This document shows, piece after piece, positions 1 to 9,226 of a DNA stretch of 57,765 nt (within the stretch, counting starts at the first letter, position 1; every line of letters begins with the position of its first letter). Origin of the DNA: Pseudomonadota bacterium (GTDB lineage Bacteria > Pseudomonadota > Gammaproteobacteria > Pseudomonadales > Azotimanducaceae); the NCBI GenBank assembly GCA_027624035.1, contig JAQBUI010000021.1, forward strand, positions 1 through 57,765. The letters run 5' to 3'. The position numbers were made by a program, and so were the translations under genes. The notes beneath the pieces are model-generated. The model made no database searches. It was not told the DNA's origin and was given only the letters and a program-made list of their open reading frames with translations.

Positions 1-22
1 TGTGCAGAGCTACTCCGGTGTA

Positions 23-75
23 GATTTACTCCGGCACTTTACTCCGACCCCGAGTTTTCACGACCCCGAGTTTTC
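23..75. repeat. Dispersed 29-nt repeat arm plus 16-bp tandem duplication
   Basis: Positions 23-51 are one full arm (GATTTACTCCGGCACTTTAC through CCGACCCC) of the repeat seen again at 3.9, 9.2, 9.5, 10.7 and 12.0 kb. CGACCCCGAGTTTTC then occurs twice in tandem (45-59 and 61-75). The opposite arm, if present, lies left of the window. The downstream half supplies the last codons of the CRTAC1-family gene. Confidence 0.85.
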
Positions 76-2283
76 CACAAACGAGGGCGTGTCGACGGTG
101 GTGTAGTGCTGCGCCCCCTCGGTCACCTCCAGAAAGCTGTTGAGCGGTGGATGCTCGATGACCTGGCGGGTACCGCTGCCGGGCCAGACGATGTGTACGC
201 CGAGGACTCGTTCAGCCAGACCCAGGCCGATTTCGGCTCGCAGGGGATTGCCACCGAAGCTGCTTCCGTTACCCACGGTGTGATAGACGGAACGAACGTT
301 TCCGCCTTCGACGATATCGACTTTCAGGCGAGCACCTATGGCGGAACGGTTGGCGCGGGTTCCCTTCAGAGTCAGGGTGAGGAACCGATTGCCGAAACCG
401 GGATTCCGGTACAGTACATCGAAGCTGCTGTCATGGATGAGTGCACCGCCCAGTCGCGTAAAGACGTCCTGGTCACCGTCATTGTCGAAGTCGGCAAATG
501 CGATGCCATGGGCCTTGGCAAGATGGCCGAAGCCGCCGTCCGCGCTGACATCCTCGAACCCCTTACCTCGCACGTTGCGCATCATGATGTTGGGCATCAC
601 TGCTTCGTAGGTCATGAATCCGGTCCCCAGATAGAAGTCGAGATAGCCGTCGTTGTCCAGGTCGCCATAGTTGGAGCCCATGACGAGTTCGCTGCGAGAC
701 AACCCCCAGGCGCCCGATACGTCCTTGAAGCCGCCCGTGCCGTCGCCCAGATACAGCGTCGGGTGGTCCAGCGTGCTCGGTGTACCCAGATAGTTGAGCG
801 CAATCTCCGCGAGCGGGTGACGCGGACCGTTCAGCGAATAACTGGTGACCATCAAATCCTGATGGCCATCGTTGTTCGCGTCCCAGAACCAGGAAGAGAA
901 GCTGGCCATCGGTCCTTCGACCCCGGCTGCAGCGGCAACGTCGGTGAACGTGCCGTCGCCGTTGTTGTGGTACAGGCGGTTGATTTGGTCCATGTTCGAC
1001 ACGAACAGGTCAACGTGACCGTCGCTGTCATAGTCACCGGCCGCGACTGCCTTGGTGAAACGGTTGTTTGTGACACCCGCGGACTCCGCGATGTCGACGA
1101 ATGTACCGTCACCCTCATTGCGGAACAATTGGCAGGGGCTCGGTTGATCGGGTGTGAATTCGTTGCCGACGAAAAGGTCCAGGTCGCCGTCGTTGTCGAA
1201 GTCCGCCCAGGTCATGGTCTGTGTCGGATAATGCACATCGGCAAGCCCGGCGTCGATGGTGACGTCGGTGAAGGTGGCGTCGCCGTTATTGCGGAGCAGC
1301 GAGTTGGGGTGCCTGCCGTTGGATTTCAGCCAGCCTCCGCGCGGTACAAATACGTCTGCATATCCGTCGTTGTTGTAGTCGGTCTGGACAATGTGCAGGC
1401 CGCTGGTGATGCCGGTGAGACCGCTCGCGGCGGTGGCATCCCGGAAGCCGCCGAGCCCGTCGTTCAGAAACAGACGAATCTGATAATTCGGATGTACCGA
1501 TGCCACCATCAGATCGATCAGTCCGTCGCGGTCGAAGTCCTCTGCGATGGCGCCCCCGGCGTAGCCTCTGGCGTCCAGACCGGACGGCGTCGCGACTTCC
1601 TCGAAATGTCTGAACGGTGCGCCCTGAAAAGCATGCGCAGGAATCCGGTAGCGCTCGGGTATTGCTTCCGGATGTTGGCCCAGCGACATATACGCAAGAT
1701 TGGTGAGCCAAAGGGCCGTTGCGTGGCGTGGTGCCTCCTGAGGGGTCGCGTCCAGGACGACGCGAAGATATCGGATTGCTTCGACGGCCTGGTCGCGCGC
1801 CTCCGAATCCCTGAAGGGGGCGCCTCCGGGTATCGTGCACGAGCCCGGTTCGCGCAGATCCACGCAGCTCCGTAGTCGCGCCATGCGGTAGTAGGCAACG
1901 CCGATCTGATAGGCAAGAGGCAGCATGTAGCCGCGACGTTCCGGCCCTTCAATACGGGTGGCAAGGTCGAACGCTTCGATGAGCCGGGCCAGACCGGTGT
2001 TGATTCCCGCTTCGAGTTCCTTCGTTCCCACTTCAGCCAGAAAGGTGGCGCGAAGGGCGGGTTCGGCATCGTCGGGAAGGCTTTCCAGCAACAGGCGCGC
2101 CTGACGGGCCTCTCCTGCGTAATCAAAGCCATGGGGATGGTTGGCGGAAAGCTCTGCCAGTTGCGCTACCATCCTCTCGTGGCCTGCCGGCTGCTCCGGG
2201 GCTGCGGCGGCGAGGTGGGTGCCGGCTGTGACTGCAAGGGCAAACAGCACCGTACAGGTGCCGACTGGTGACGATCGGTCCAT
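58..2283 (-). CDS. Secreted CRTAC1-family protein with FG-GAP/VCBS repeats and ASPIC/UnbV domain
   Basis: Predicted exported protein of 741 aa. Residues 1-28 form a signal peptide (short charged start, then a hydrophobic stretch ending in AAAAP). Residues 30-220 are helical and TPR-like. From about residue 240 to 640 there are seven calcium-loop motifs of FG-GAP/VCBS blades (EDFDRDGLIDL, TDYNNDGYADV, ADFDNDGDLDL, GDYDSDGHVDL, WDANNDGHQDL, GDLDNDGYLDF, ADFDNDGDQDV), implying a beta-propeller. The last 90 residues match ASPIC/UnbV (IGARLKV, VGNGSSFGG, IVWPGSG). Family members are extracellular binding proteins; the ligand is unknown. The final residues (ENSGS) and the stop lie in the first dispersed repeat, so the native C-terminus may have been altered by repeat insertion. 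It appears monocistronic. Confidence 0.9.
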   Translation of the reverse strand: MDRSSPVGTCTVLFALAVTAGTHLAAAAPEQPAGHERMVAQLAELSANHPHGFDYAGEARQARLLLESLPDDAEPALRATFLAEVGTKELEAGINTGLARLIEAFDLATRIEGPERRGYMLPLAYQIGVAYYRMARLRSCVDLREPGSCTIPGGAPFRDSEARDQAVEAIRYLRVVLDATPQEAPRHATALWLTNLAYMSLGQHPEAIPERYRIPAHAFQGAPFRHFEEVATPSGLDARGYAGGAIAEDFDRDGLIDLMVASVHPNYQIRLFLNDGLGGFRDATAASGLTGITSGLHIVQTDYNNDGYADVFVPRGGWLKSNGRHPNSLLRNNGDATFTDVTIDAGLADVHYPTQTMTWADFDNDGDLDLFVGNEFTPDQPSPCQLFRNEGDGTFVDIAESAGVTNNRFTKAVAAGDYDSDGHVDLFVSNMDQINRLYHNNGDGTFTDVAAAAGVEGPMASFSSWFWDANNDGHQDLMVTSYSLNGPRHPLAEIALNYLGTPSTLDHPTLYLGDGTGGFKDVSGAWGLSRSELVMGSNYGDLDNDGYLDFYLGTGFMTYEAVMPNIMMRNVRGKGFEDVSADGGFGHLAKAHGIAFADFDNDGDQDVFTRLGGALIHDSSFDVLYRNPGFGNRFLTLTLKGTRANRSAIGARLKVDIVEGGNVRSVYHTVGNGSSFGGNPLRAEIGLGLAERVLGVHIVWPGSGTRQVIEHPPLNSFLEVTEGAQHYTTVDTPSFVENSGS

Positions 2284-2485
2284 AGACTTCTGATCTCTCG
2301 TTCGTTAAACCGAGTACTGCGATCCTTTGGATTGCCGCTGTTGATACGCCTGGGCGGGCGCGGACCGGCGAAACAATGTGTCTTTTCCTGGTGCAGGTCA
2401 AGTACTGCAATGTCAGGGTTTCGTGACGGCGGGTCCCAGGTCGACGCAAGTTGATAGACCACGTAGCGTGAGGTGGGTTTAGGTC

Positions 2486-3868
2486 CTACCTGGGAAAGCT
2501 TGTATGAACCCGAAGTGTCCGTTCGGCTAATTCACTCATGGTGATTTCCTGAAAGCCGAACACTAACGGTTTAATCGTGTCGTTTAACGGCGCAACGAGT
2601 GATGAATTCAGCCCCCTGGAGCCACTGGCTGCACCAACGATGGAACCACAGGTAGCACCGTTACAGTCAGTATCCCAGGCACCTTCAACGGAGGTACAAA
2701 TGGACTGGTGAAAATCCATCTGTCCGTAGATCATTGACCCAACTACAATCAGCGCATTATTGACGGTGTGCACGGGGCTTAGATCCCCATAGTGCTCATC
2801 AACCCAGTCCATATAGGCGTGAAAATCATCACATTGCTCAATCTGAACCAACGCGGCGTTGACCGCCTCTGACAACCGGCAATTCTGTGGAATCTCCGAG
2901 AGACCGATCTTGATCAGTTCAACGGGATCATGGATAAGAAAGGCACTTGCCACTATGGCGGCAAACATCATTTCTCCATAGATGCCATTGGCTCTATGGG
3001 TCCAATGGGCATCCCTCCAGGCAAACTCCGCGGCCAGTTCCGGGTTACCTGCGCACGCATATCCCCAGCCGTCGGCACGAATCTGCGCGCCGATCCATTC
3101 GCGATAGGGATTCCGGTGCGTGCTGGTGTACTCCGCAGTGACCCAATGGACGTTCGATCTGCCCTGCATATTGCTTCGGGGAACAGCATTGTTGTAATTC
3201 AGAATCGCCTGAGTCTCAGCCGTACAGATTGCGTTATAGGGCAGACAGTTGTTCCACGCCGTCGCAACATCTTCCCAGGTAAAACTGGCACCATGCTTTT
3301 CCAGCACATGCAGCGCAATCAGGGTGTAATGAATGTCATCGTCCGGCTCCATAAAAGCAATGTTTTCACGCTGGGAAAGCTGACACGGAAGCTTGATGCC
3401 ATCGGCTGCTTCTTTGCCACTAAAATAAAAATCCAGTGGCCACTGGCCACGATTTTCAAGATAGGTACGGATCGTCTGCCGGCCGTCCATGCCCTTGGCA
3501 CCGCGCATGCCAACACCCTCGACGGGTTTGCCCAGAGCGCAACCACAAGCGCGGCCAGTCCAGGCGCCGTGCAGTCTGTCCAGCAATTCTGAACCATCTA
3601 CACTGCCAAGCTGACGCGGCCCTTCCGGTCGTTCACGTCGAATGGCTTCAAGATCATTGGGCTGTATGTAAGGGAAGTCATCAGATTTCGGCAGCGCGTC
3701 AAGCTCGTCGAAAATGGGATCCGTCACAGCGATATTCATGCTGTCTGCTTCAGGATCAAGGGCGCAAACACGTTCCCTGATACTGTCGGGAACCGGATGG
3801 CCCTCATATTCTCGTTGACTCAATTCGAGTTCAAGTAATGCGAGGGGGGTGTTATAGCCAGTGAACAT
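2486..3868 (-). CDS. ADP-ribosylglycohydrolase family protein
   Basis: 460 aa, DraG/ARH fold (PF03747). The family hydrolyses ADP-ribose from modified proteins or nucleic acids with Mg2+. Visible landmarks are the N-terminal signature LDRLHGAWTGRACGCALGKP near residue 95, an acidic metal motif PDDDIHYT near 170 (classical members have DDT), and the C-terminal metal motif WDTDCNGATCGSIVGAASG near 395. The N-terminal 90 residues precede the domain and are not recognised. The motif order supports an intact enzyme. There is no obvious Shine-Dalgarno before the ATG. It is flanked downstream by nothing co-directional within 200 bp and upstream by the palindromic repeat, so it is probably a single-gene unit. 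Substrate is unknown. Confidence 0.87.
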   Translation of the reverse strand: MFTGYNTPLALLELELSQREYEGHPVPDSIRERVCALDPEADSMNIAVTDPIFDELDALPKSDDFPYIQPNDLEAIRRERPEGPRQLGSVDGSELLDRLHGAWTGRACGCALGKPVEGVGMRGAKGMDGRQTIRTYLENRGQWPLDFYFSGKEAADGIKLPCQLSQRENIAFMEPDDDIHYTLIALHVLEKHGASFTWEDVATAWNNCLPYNAICTAETQAILNYNNAVPRSNMQGRSNVHWVTAEYTSTHRNPYREWIGAQIRADGWGYACAGNPELAAEFAWRDAHWTHRANGIYGEMMFAAIVASAFLIHDPVELIKIGLSEIPQNCRLSEAVNAALVQIEQCDDFHAYMDWVDEHYGDLSPVHTVNNALIVVGSMIYGQMDFHQSICTSVEGAWDTDCNGATCGSIVGAASGSRGLNSSLVAPLNDTIKPLVFGFQEITMSELAERTLRVHTSFPR

Positions 3869-3912
3869 TGCGGTTCTCGTGGTCGGCAGGTTGACGAGGA
3901 GAATATCACATG

Positions 3913-3975
3913 GGGGTCGGAGTAAAGTGCCGGAGTAAATCGCCTGGATTTACTCCGGCACTTTACTCCGACCCC
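3913..3975. repeat. Perfect 29-bp inverted repeat with 5-nt loop (dispersed palindrome)
   Basis: Arm 3913-3941 and arm 3947-3975 are exact reverse complements separated by GCCTG. Each arm holds GGAGTAAA twice, 13 nt apart. This is the cleanest copy of the family and would form a very stable hairpin between the beta-barrel gene and the ADP-ribosylglycohydrolase gene. It resembles a REP/MITE-type element. It could also stop transcription of the five-gene operon that ends at 3981. Confidence 0.93.
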
Positions 3976-3980
3976 AGAAT

Positions 3981-5177
3981 TCAGAAGTAGTAGCGCAGCG
4001 CCAGGAACGCCAGGTCGGGGTTGCCGCCGTATTCAGAGCCGATCATCGTCGCCGGTGGTACCAATGCTGGCGGATCGCCGTTGAACAGATAAATGCCTGC
4101 GTCAAAGTACAGGTTGTCGCCGGCGTCGAACTGCGCAGACAGGGAAAGGTAGGACGAGTGGTCGTCCAGATTAATGATGGCCAGCCCTGAAAGGCTAATC
4201 AGCGGCGAGACCTGTTGGCTGATCGAGGGAATCAGGTAGTGCCGCGCCGCCAGGAACACGCCACCTCGCTGATAGGCGAGGGTGTTTCGATTGGTGAGGT
4301 AGTCTTGCGGCCGCGATGCACCGGCCCCGTTGAAGTGATATTCGATCTGGCCGAAGGTGAATTCGCCGAAGGCATAGTCAAGCCCCGTGGAGGCCCGCCG
4401 GTAATCTTCGATGCCGTTGACAGCCGCGACCTCAAGCCAGAAGCCGACGGGCCCGATGGCGCTCTGGACCCCTGCGCCCAGGAGATTCTCTCCGGCGAAA
4501 CGCATGGCCACCAACTGCAGGTCATGGCCTGACAGGTTGCCGCGAGCCTGTACGAATGCAGCGGAGTTGTCATCGTCCATGTCTTCGCCCAGCACCAGGC
4601 CTACGTCCAGTTCTCCCAACAGGCCCAGGGGCCGCTGATACCGAATGGCGTCTATGCCATTGCGGTATTCGGTGTTGAAAGTGCGGACATCGAAGGGAAC
4701 GAAGACGTCGGTGGGATTGATGATGCGCGCCGACCCCAATGTTATTGCCTGACGGCCAATCGTCAGATCGCCATGGTCAAAGCGGAACTGTACGTTGAGT
4801 CTGTCCAGATTCTGGTACCACCGGGTCTTGTTGCTGCGCTCGCCGCCGATCTCAGAGGCAGGGTCCGACAGACGATAGGCGCCGCCGACGTGACCAGGTT
4901 CTGATCCCAGCGGCAGGCGGCGTGATGTCAGCACAGGACTGATCTCGTAGTGAACCTGCCAGGCCATGGTTGCCGACGGTTCGTCCAGTCGAAGGCGAAG
5001 GGTATTTTGGGATATCGCGGTTCTCGGCAGGTCGAAAAACGTCGTCTCCAGCGGAGCCTGCAGGATGTTGTACGTCTTGATGTAGCCCGACCATTCGGGG
5101 GACGCCATCGAGCTGGCCGCGACGCCGATCAGTGTCAGTGCGAAAGCCCTGTGAAATCTCCGGCTCATCGGGCACAC
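3981..5177 (-). CDS. Outer-membrane beta-barrel protein of the LolA/FtsX/LolD-like operon
   Basis: 398 aa. A signal peptide ends near residue 26 (ALTLIGVAASSMAS). The rest has alternating amphipathic strands rich in Tyr, Asp and Gly and ends in LAFLALRYYF, the aromatic-Phe C-terminus recognised by the BAM complex. This indicates a porin-like barrel, perhaps DUF1302-like; no exact family can be assigned by eye. The start may be the Met at residue 4 (MSRRFHR). It is the last gene of a five-gene minus-strand operon, 6 nt after the ATPase gene. Its placement with a LolA-like carrier and two FtsX permeases suggests the outer-membrane end of a lipid or lipoprotein transport route (inference). Confidence 0.8.
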   Translation of the reverse strand: MCPMSRRFHRAFALTLIGVAASSMASPEWSGYIKTYNILQAPLETTFFDLPRTAISQNTLRLRLDEPSATMAWQVHYEISPVLTSRRLPLGSEPGHVGGAYRLSDPASEIGGERSNKTRWYQNLDRLNVQFRFDHGDLTIGRQAITLGSARIINPTDVFVPFDVRTFNTEYRNGIDAIRYQRPLGLLGELDVGLVLGEDMDDDNSAAFVQARGNLSGHDLQLVAMRFAGENLLGAGVQSAIGPVGFWLEVAAVNGIEDYRRASTGLDYAFGEFTFGQIEYHFNGAGASRPQDYLTNRNTLAYQRGGVFLAARHYLIPSISQQVSPLISLSGLAIINLDDHSSYLSLSAQFDAGDNLYFDAGIYLFNGDPPALVPPATMIGSEYGGNPDLAFLALRYYF

Positions 5178-5183
5178 CAGCTC

Positions 5184-5870
5184 TCAGCGCCGCTGATCAT
5201 CCACCACACGGCCGTCTTCCAGCACGATCAGACGGCGGGCCCGGTCCATGATTTTCTGATCGTGGGTGGAGAATACGAAGGTCATGTTCTGTTCTTCGTT
5301 CAGGGCACGCATGACGTCCAGCAGGGCAATACCGGTACGTGAATCCAGGTTGGCGGTGGGCTCGTCCGCCAGGATGATGTCCGGGCCCGAGGCCATCGCC
5401 CTCGCCACGGCCACCCGCTGCTGCTGCCCGCCGGACAGCTCGCCGGGGCGACGCGACCCTAGCCCCTCGAGACCAACCATGCTCAACATCTGCTGCACGC
5501 GCTCCCTGCGCTCCACCGCCGGCCGGCCCTGTAGCAGCATGATGTACTCGATGTTCTCCTCTGCGCTCAACACGGGTATGAGGTTGTACGCCTGAAAGAT
5601 GAAGCCGATGTGGTCGCGCCGAAAATCGGAGAGGGCGTTGCCGCTCATGTCGGCGATATTCGTCCCGGACAACAGCACGTCGCCCCGGTCGGGGTTGTCG
5701 AGGCCGCCGATGATGTGCAGCAGTGTCGTCTTGCCGGAGCCTGACGGGCCGATGATGGCGGTGAATTCACCTCGTTCGATGGTGATCGAGACCTCGTCAA
5801 GGGCCACCACCCGTGCCTGCTCTTCGCCGAAGTGCCGGTAGACTCCCCGCGTTTCAATGACGTTATCCAT
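5184..5870 (-). CDS. LolD/MacB-type ABC transporter ATP-binding protein
   Basis: 228 aa, single nucleotide-binding domain. Walker A GPSGSGKTT (about residue 42), Q-loop FIFQAYNLIPVLSAEENI, signature LSGGQQQRVAVARAMA, Walker B IILADEPTANLD and switch His in FSTHDQ are all intact. ADEPTANLD is typical of LolD, MacB and FtsE ATPases that power FtsX-type permeases by mechanotransmission instead of classical translocation. A good ribosome site (AGGAG) precedes the ATG by 5 nt. It lies 22 nt downstream of one FtsX permease and 6 nt before the barrel gene, so it should energise the two adjacent permeases. Confidence 0.93.
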   Translation of the reverse strand: MDNVIETRGVYRHFGEEQARVVALDEVSITIERGEFTAIIGPSGSGKTTLLHIIGGLDNPDRGDVLLSGTNIADMSGNALSDFRRDHIGFIFQAYNLIPVLSAEENIEYIMLLQGRPAVERRERVQQMLSMVGLEGLGSRRPGELSGGQQQRVAVARAMASGPDIILADEPTANLDSRTGIALLDVMRALNEEQNMTFVFSTHDQKIMDRARRLIVLEDGRVVDDQRR

Positions 5871-5892
5871 TGCAACTCCTCAAAAGTGCGCC

Positions 5893-7110
5893 TTAGAGGG
5901 ACCGGTGAAGGGCTTCCGACGGCGTGATCCTGGCGGCGAAAAGGGCCGGATACAGGGCGGCTGTCAAAGTCAGCAGCGTGATGTATACGGGATACGCGGT
6001 GAACTGGGTCAAGGCCAGCCTGGTATAAACCTTCTCGATGACCACGCCAGACATTTCCATGCGTCCGAAGGGAATGCCGTTTTGCTGAAAGTAGCCGCTG
6101 GCGAGATATCCCAGCAGATTTCCGGCAACGCAGCTCGCGATTGCAATGAGGAGAGCTTCGAGTAGCACCAGTCGAAGTATGGCGCCCGGCGTCGTCCCCA
6201 CCGCTTTGATGACCCCGAATTCGTAGAAGCGCTCATAGATGGACATAAACATGGAATTGACGACACCAATGGACGCCAGAAAGAACAGCACCACGCCGAT
6301 GATGATGGTCGAGTAATTGGACCACTCGATGACGCCCGCAATCTGGGGGTTGAAGTCCAACCAGCTGAGCGCCTCCACGGCCTCAGTGGAAAGCTCCTGA
6401 TATAGTGGATGCTCCCTGTTTTTGGCCAGTTCCGGGTCGGTAAACTGGACGGCAATCTGATGCGCACCGTCGGCTAGTCCTACCAGTTCTCGGGCGGCAT
6501 CCAGGTTGATGAACGCCATGGCCTCGTCCATCTCTGTCAGGCCGAACTGGAAGATCCCGCTCACGCGGTACAGGTCCTGGCTGATTTCGCCGCTGCGCGC
6601 ATGGGAGGCGGTGATCACGATACGGTCACCCAGGCTTACCTCCAGCAGCGAGGCCATCTCGGTGCCGATCATAATCTCCCGGCGACCCCCGGAGAGGTAT
6701 TCGCCTTCGACCAGGGCGTCGGCAAGACGGCTGACCCCGAGTTCCCGCACTGGATCTACGCCATACACGAGTCCTGCGGATACGTTGTATGAGGAGGTCA
6801 CTATGGCCCCGGTCATTATTCGCGGCGCATACTCAGCCACATCAGGCGCCGCGTCGAGATACGCCGTGATGTCATCGATGTTGTCGAGGAAGAGTTCAGC
6901 ATCGAAGTCATCCAGATAACCCCGGCGATGAATCTGCGCTTCGCCTGCCAGTGTCTTGGTGACGCTGCCGACCATCAGCTCCACCATACCCAGAACAAGT
7001 CCGTTAGTCAGGATGAGCGCGGTCAGCGACAAACTGAGGAGCAGGCCTGTCAGGACCGTGCGGCGGGTATTGCGGAACAGATTGCGCCAGGCGAGTCTCA
7101 GTACGAGCAT
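5893..7110 (-). CDS. FtsX-like ABC permease (second of two)
   Basis: 405 aa with the MacB/LolC architecture: one TM helix near residues 17-40, a periplasmic core domain (about 45-265), then three C-terminal TM helices (about 270-300, 320-350, 365-395). The stretch YERFYEFGVIKAVGTTP is the coupling-helix region that contacts the ATPase. The start ATG is 7 nt after the stop of the preceding permease. It differs from that permease in sequence, so the complex is probably a heterodimer like LolC/LolE with the LolD-like ATPase. The family extracts lipoproteins or lipids from the inner membrane, or exports substrates; the cargo here is unknown. Confidence 0.9.
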   Translation of the reverse strand: MLVLRLAWRNLFRNTRRTVLTGLLLSLSLTALILTNGLVLGMVELMVGSVTKTLAGEAQIHRRGYLDDFDAELFLDNIDDITAYLDAAPDVAEYAPRIMTGAIVTSSYNVSAGLVYGVDPVRELGVSRLADALVEGEYLSGGRREIMIGTEMASLLEVSLGDRIVITASHARSGEISQDLYRVSGIFQFGLTEMDEAMAFINLDAARELVGLADGAHQIAVQFTDPELAKNREHPLYQELSTEAVEALSWLDFNPQIAGVIEWSNYSTIIIGVVLFFLASIGVVNSMFMSIYERFYEFGVIKAVGTTPGAILRLVLLEALLIAIASCVAGNLLGYLASGYFQQNGIPFGRMEMSGVVIEKVYTRLALTQFTAYPVYITLLTLTAALYPALFAARITPSEALHRSL

Positions 7111-7117
7111 GGCGACC

Positions 7118-8350
7118 CTAGTGACTTGATAACGCTGAGCGGGGCGTGATACTCGCCGCGCGGATACCGGGTGGAATGCTCACCAACGCGGCAAAACCAT
7201 AGATCAGCAGGGCCGGAGCGATGATCACCGAGGGAATGACTATCCCCTTCATCTGTCCGAACTCGACGCCGCCCACTTCTATGGTCTCGGGCAATGCAAA
7301 GCCATAGCCGACCAGCCAGTAAAGAATGGGCACCAGCAGTACCAGACCCGCGGCGATACTGAGTGTCGCCATGATCATGGTCTCGAGAAACACGAGCTTG
7401 ATGATCTGTATGGGCCGGCTGCCCAGAGCTCTGATTACCCCGAACTCCCTTGTACGTTCCAAAATGGACATCAACACCGTGTTCAGGACGCCGATGAAGA
7501 CCAGAAAGACGATGATGACCATCATGAAATGGTTGCTCTGTTTGTCTGCCTTCATGGTGGTATAGAACGTCTCCTCGAGGACCTGCCAGGGCAGGGCGGT
7601 CAGCTCCGGATTCACCGCTTGGACGGCCGCGTTGATTTCCCGGGCAATGGCTTCGTTGTTTCTGGGAGAACTGACGATCAGAGCGTACTCGTGAACCCGG
7701 GTGCCCATCGTAAGGAAACTCTGCGCGACGGAGAGCGGCAGGTAAACCGCATACCGGTCATGGGAGGTGCGGCTGCCGATGGTTGCGCGCACTACAAAAA
7801 TATCGTTGGCGATAGAACCGTCGGCGCCCTGGGAGATCAGTACAATTTCGTCGCCCACGCCGATATTGAGCGACCGTGCCACCGACACGCCGACCATGGC
7901 GCCGAAGTATCCGTCGAGGTCCGGCGACGCGTCGAAGTACTCTCCTTCCTGAACCTTCTGGAGGATCCGCGAGGTGCTGGCTTCCCGTTCCGCGTTGATG
8001 CCGATGACTGATACAGGCGCCGTCTTTTCGCCGGCGTATGCCAGGGCCGGCGCGAACACGCGCGGAGCGAAGGCTTCGACCTTGCGGTGGGCTTTTAGGG
8101 CGTCTTCCACAGCCTCGATGTCGTCAATTGCCTTATGAACTTTAGGCCGGCGATGGTAATCGCCGAAATGCACCTGGACGTGCCCGGTGTGGTCCAGCGT
8201 AAAGATGTCCACGGCGCCACCCCAGCTGCCTTCCAGCATGGAAAAACTGAACGTGCACAGTACAAAACCGCCGGTCATGGACAGGGCGGTCAGGAAGGTA
8301 CGACGCCGATGTCGCAGTATGTTGCGGTACGCAAGCGTGACACTCAGCAC
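7118..8350 (-). CDS. FtsX-like ABC permease (first of two)
   Basis: 410 aa, same topology as its partner: N-terminal TM near 17-40, periplasmic domain to about 275, and three TM helices at the C-terminus. The coupling segment reads LERTREFGVIRALGSRP. The start codon is GTG; an upstream ATG at 8363 is out of frame. The gene is 15 nt after the LolA-like gene and 7 nt before the second permease. The family moves substrates within or out of the inner membrane under control of a LolD-like ATPase. Sequence alone does not give the cargo. Confidence 0.9.
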   Translation of the reverse strand: MLSVTLAYRNILRHRRRTFLTALSMTGGFVLCTFSFSMLEGSWGGAVDIFTLDHTGHVQVHFGDYHRRPKVHKAIDDIEAVEDALKAHRKVEAFAPRVFAPALAYAGEKTAPVSVIGINAEREASTSRILQKVQEGEYFDASPDLDGYFGAMVGVSVARSLNIGVGDEIVLISQGADGSIANDIFVVRATIGSRTSHDRYAVYLPLSVAQSFLTMGTRVHEYALIVSSPRNNEAIAREINAAVQAVNPELTALPWQVLEETFYTTMKADKQSNHFMMVIIVFLVFIGVLNTVLMSILERTREFGVIRALGSRPIQIIKLVFLETMIMATLSIAAGLVLLVPILYWLVGYGFALPETIEVGGVEFGQMKGIVIPSVIIAPALLIYGFAALVSIPPGIRAASITPRSALSSH

Positions 8351-8365
8351 GCGGGATTGCCCATA

Positions 8366-9142
8366 TCAGAATCGGCTCTTCAGGTTTCGGAGCGTGAATG
8401 CGTCTTCGCTGACGTCCGCCGGCTCGAAATCCAGAGCGTCGTAAATGACGCGGGTACTGTGCCCGGCTTTGTTCAGGGGTACCATCTCCAGCACCGAAGG
8501 CAGGGTCTTGCCGGCAAACTCCCGGGGTTCGGTGAACAGCATGCGGCGTACTTTGGTGCCGCGGTCATCGTAGAACGTCTGCTCCAGGGGCAGCATGCGC
8601 TCCTTATCCACAATGTAGTCGATCTGCCCCCACACGGTGACCGTGTCCTGTTTCGGCGTGAGCTTGATTCTATACTCGGTTTCCGTTTCTTCGAGGTCCA
8701 GATGGTACTCGTCGACCAATGAGGTTTGCTTCACGAGATCATCATTGGTGAAGTCGCTACCCATCCAGGAACCCATCATCATGGACGGCGGTACTTTAAT
8801 GACCTTGTTGATCTTCGGGAAAAAGTTCCACATCTGCTGTTCCCGCTTCAGCGTGGAGATGCCCCGGTCTTTTTTCGGCGACATGATTCGGTAGATGGCG
8901 TAGTCGTCGCCCTGGGTCAGTGCCGACATTGACATCTCTCGCTCGTATTGAGGCGTTTTGACGATCATGGTGATGTCCGCCCGGCTTGCGTCGCCGCGGT
9001 ACAGCTGTTCCATGTCGTCGATGACCTGGCGCGCACGGTCCGCGCCTGCACCATCGCCCGCTTCGCCAGTCGCCGCCGCAAAGGCCGTGAACATGGCCAG
9101 CAGCGGGGCAAGCAGGAATCGTGAAAGGCTGTTGCGGCGCAA
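8366..9142 (-). CDS. LolA-like outer-membrane lipoprotein-sorting protein
   Basis: 258 aa from a TTG start chosen because AGAGGGGA lies 6 nt upstream and a clean signal peptide follows (LSRFLLAPLLAMFTAFAAA); a longer frame to 9232 adds a non-signal extension. The mature part matches the LolA-like family (PF17131): YRGD-S--DI-M-V, a KKDRGIST segment, WNFFPKINKVIKVPPSMM, then GSWMGSDFTNDDL. The fold is a half-open beta-barrel that carries acyl chains through the periplasm. It is the first gene of the operon with two FtsX permeases, an ATPase and a beta-barrel, consistent with a shuttle between inner and outer membranes. Confidence 0.9.
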   Translation of the reverse strand: MRRNSLSRFLLAPLLAMFTAFAAATGEAGDGAGADRARQVIDDMEQLYRGDASRADITMIVKTPQYEREMSMSALTQGDDYAIYRIMSPKKDRGISTLKREQQMWNFFPKINKVIKVPPSMMMGSWMGSDFTNDDLVKQTSLVDEYHLDLEETETEYRIKLTPKQDTVTVWGQIDYIVDKERMLPLEQTFYDDRGTKVRRMLFTEPREFAGKTLPSVLEMVPLNKAGHSTRVIYDALDFEPADVSEDAFTLRNLKSRF

Positions 9143-9226
9143 GTATTGTCCCCTCTTTCTGGATCGGTGATCATAGCATGGTAAGGACCGACCATGGGAC
9201 CAACAGCGCGTCGCAACACATGGGGT

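Noticed and set aside
106-1875. 589-aa open frame on the plus strand opposite the CRTAC1-family gene
   Set aside because: It is the antisense shadow of a gene with clear FG-GAP repeats; its Val/Ala/Arg-rich product has no domain, signal or ribosome site.
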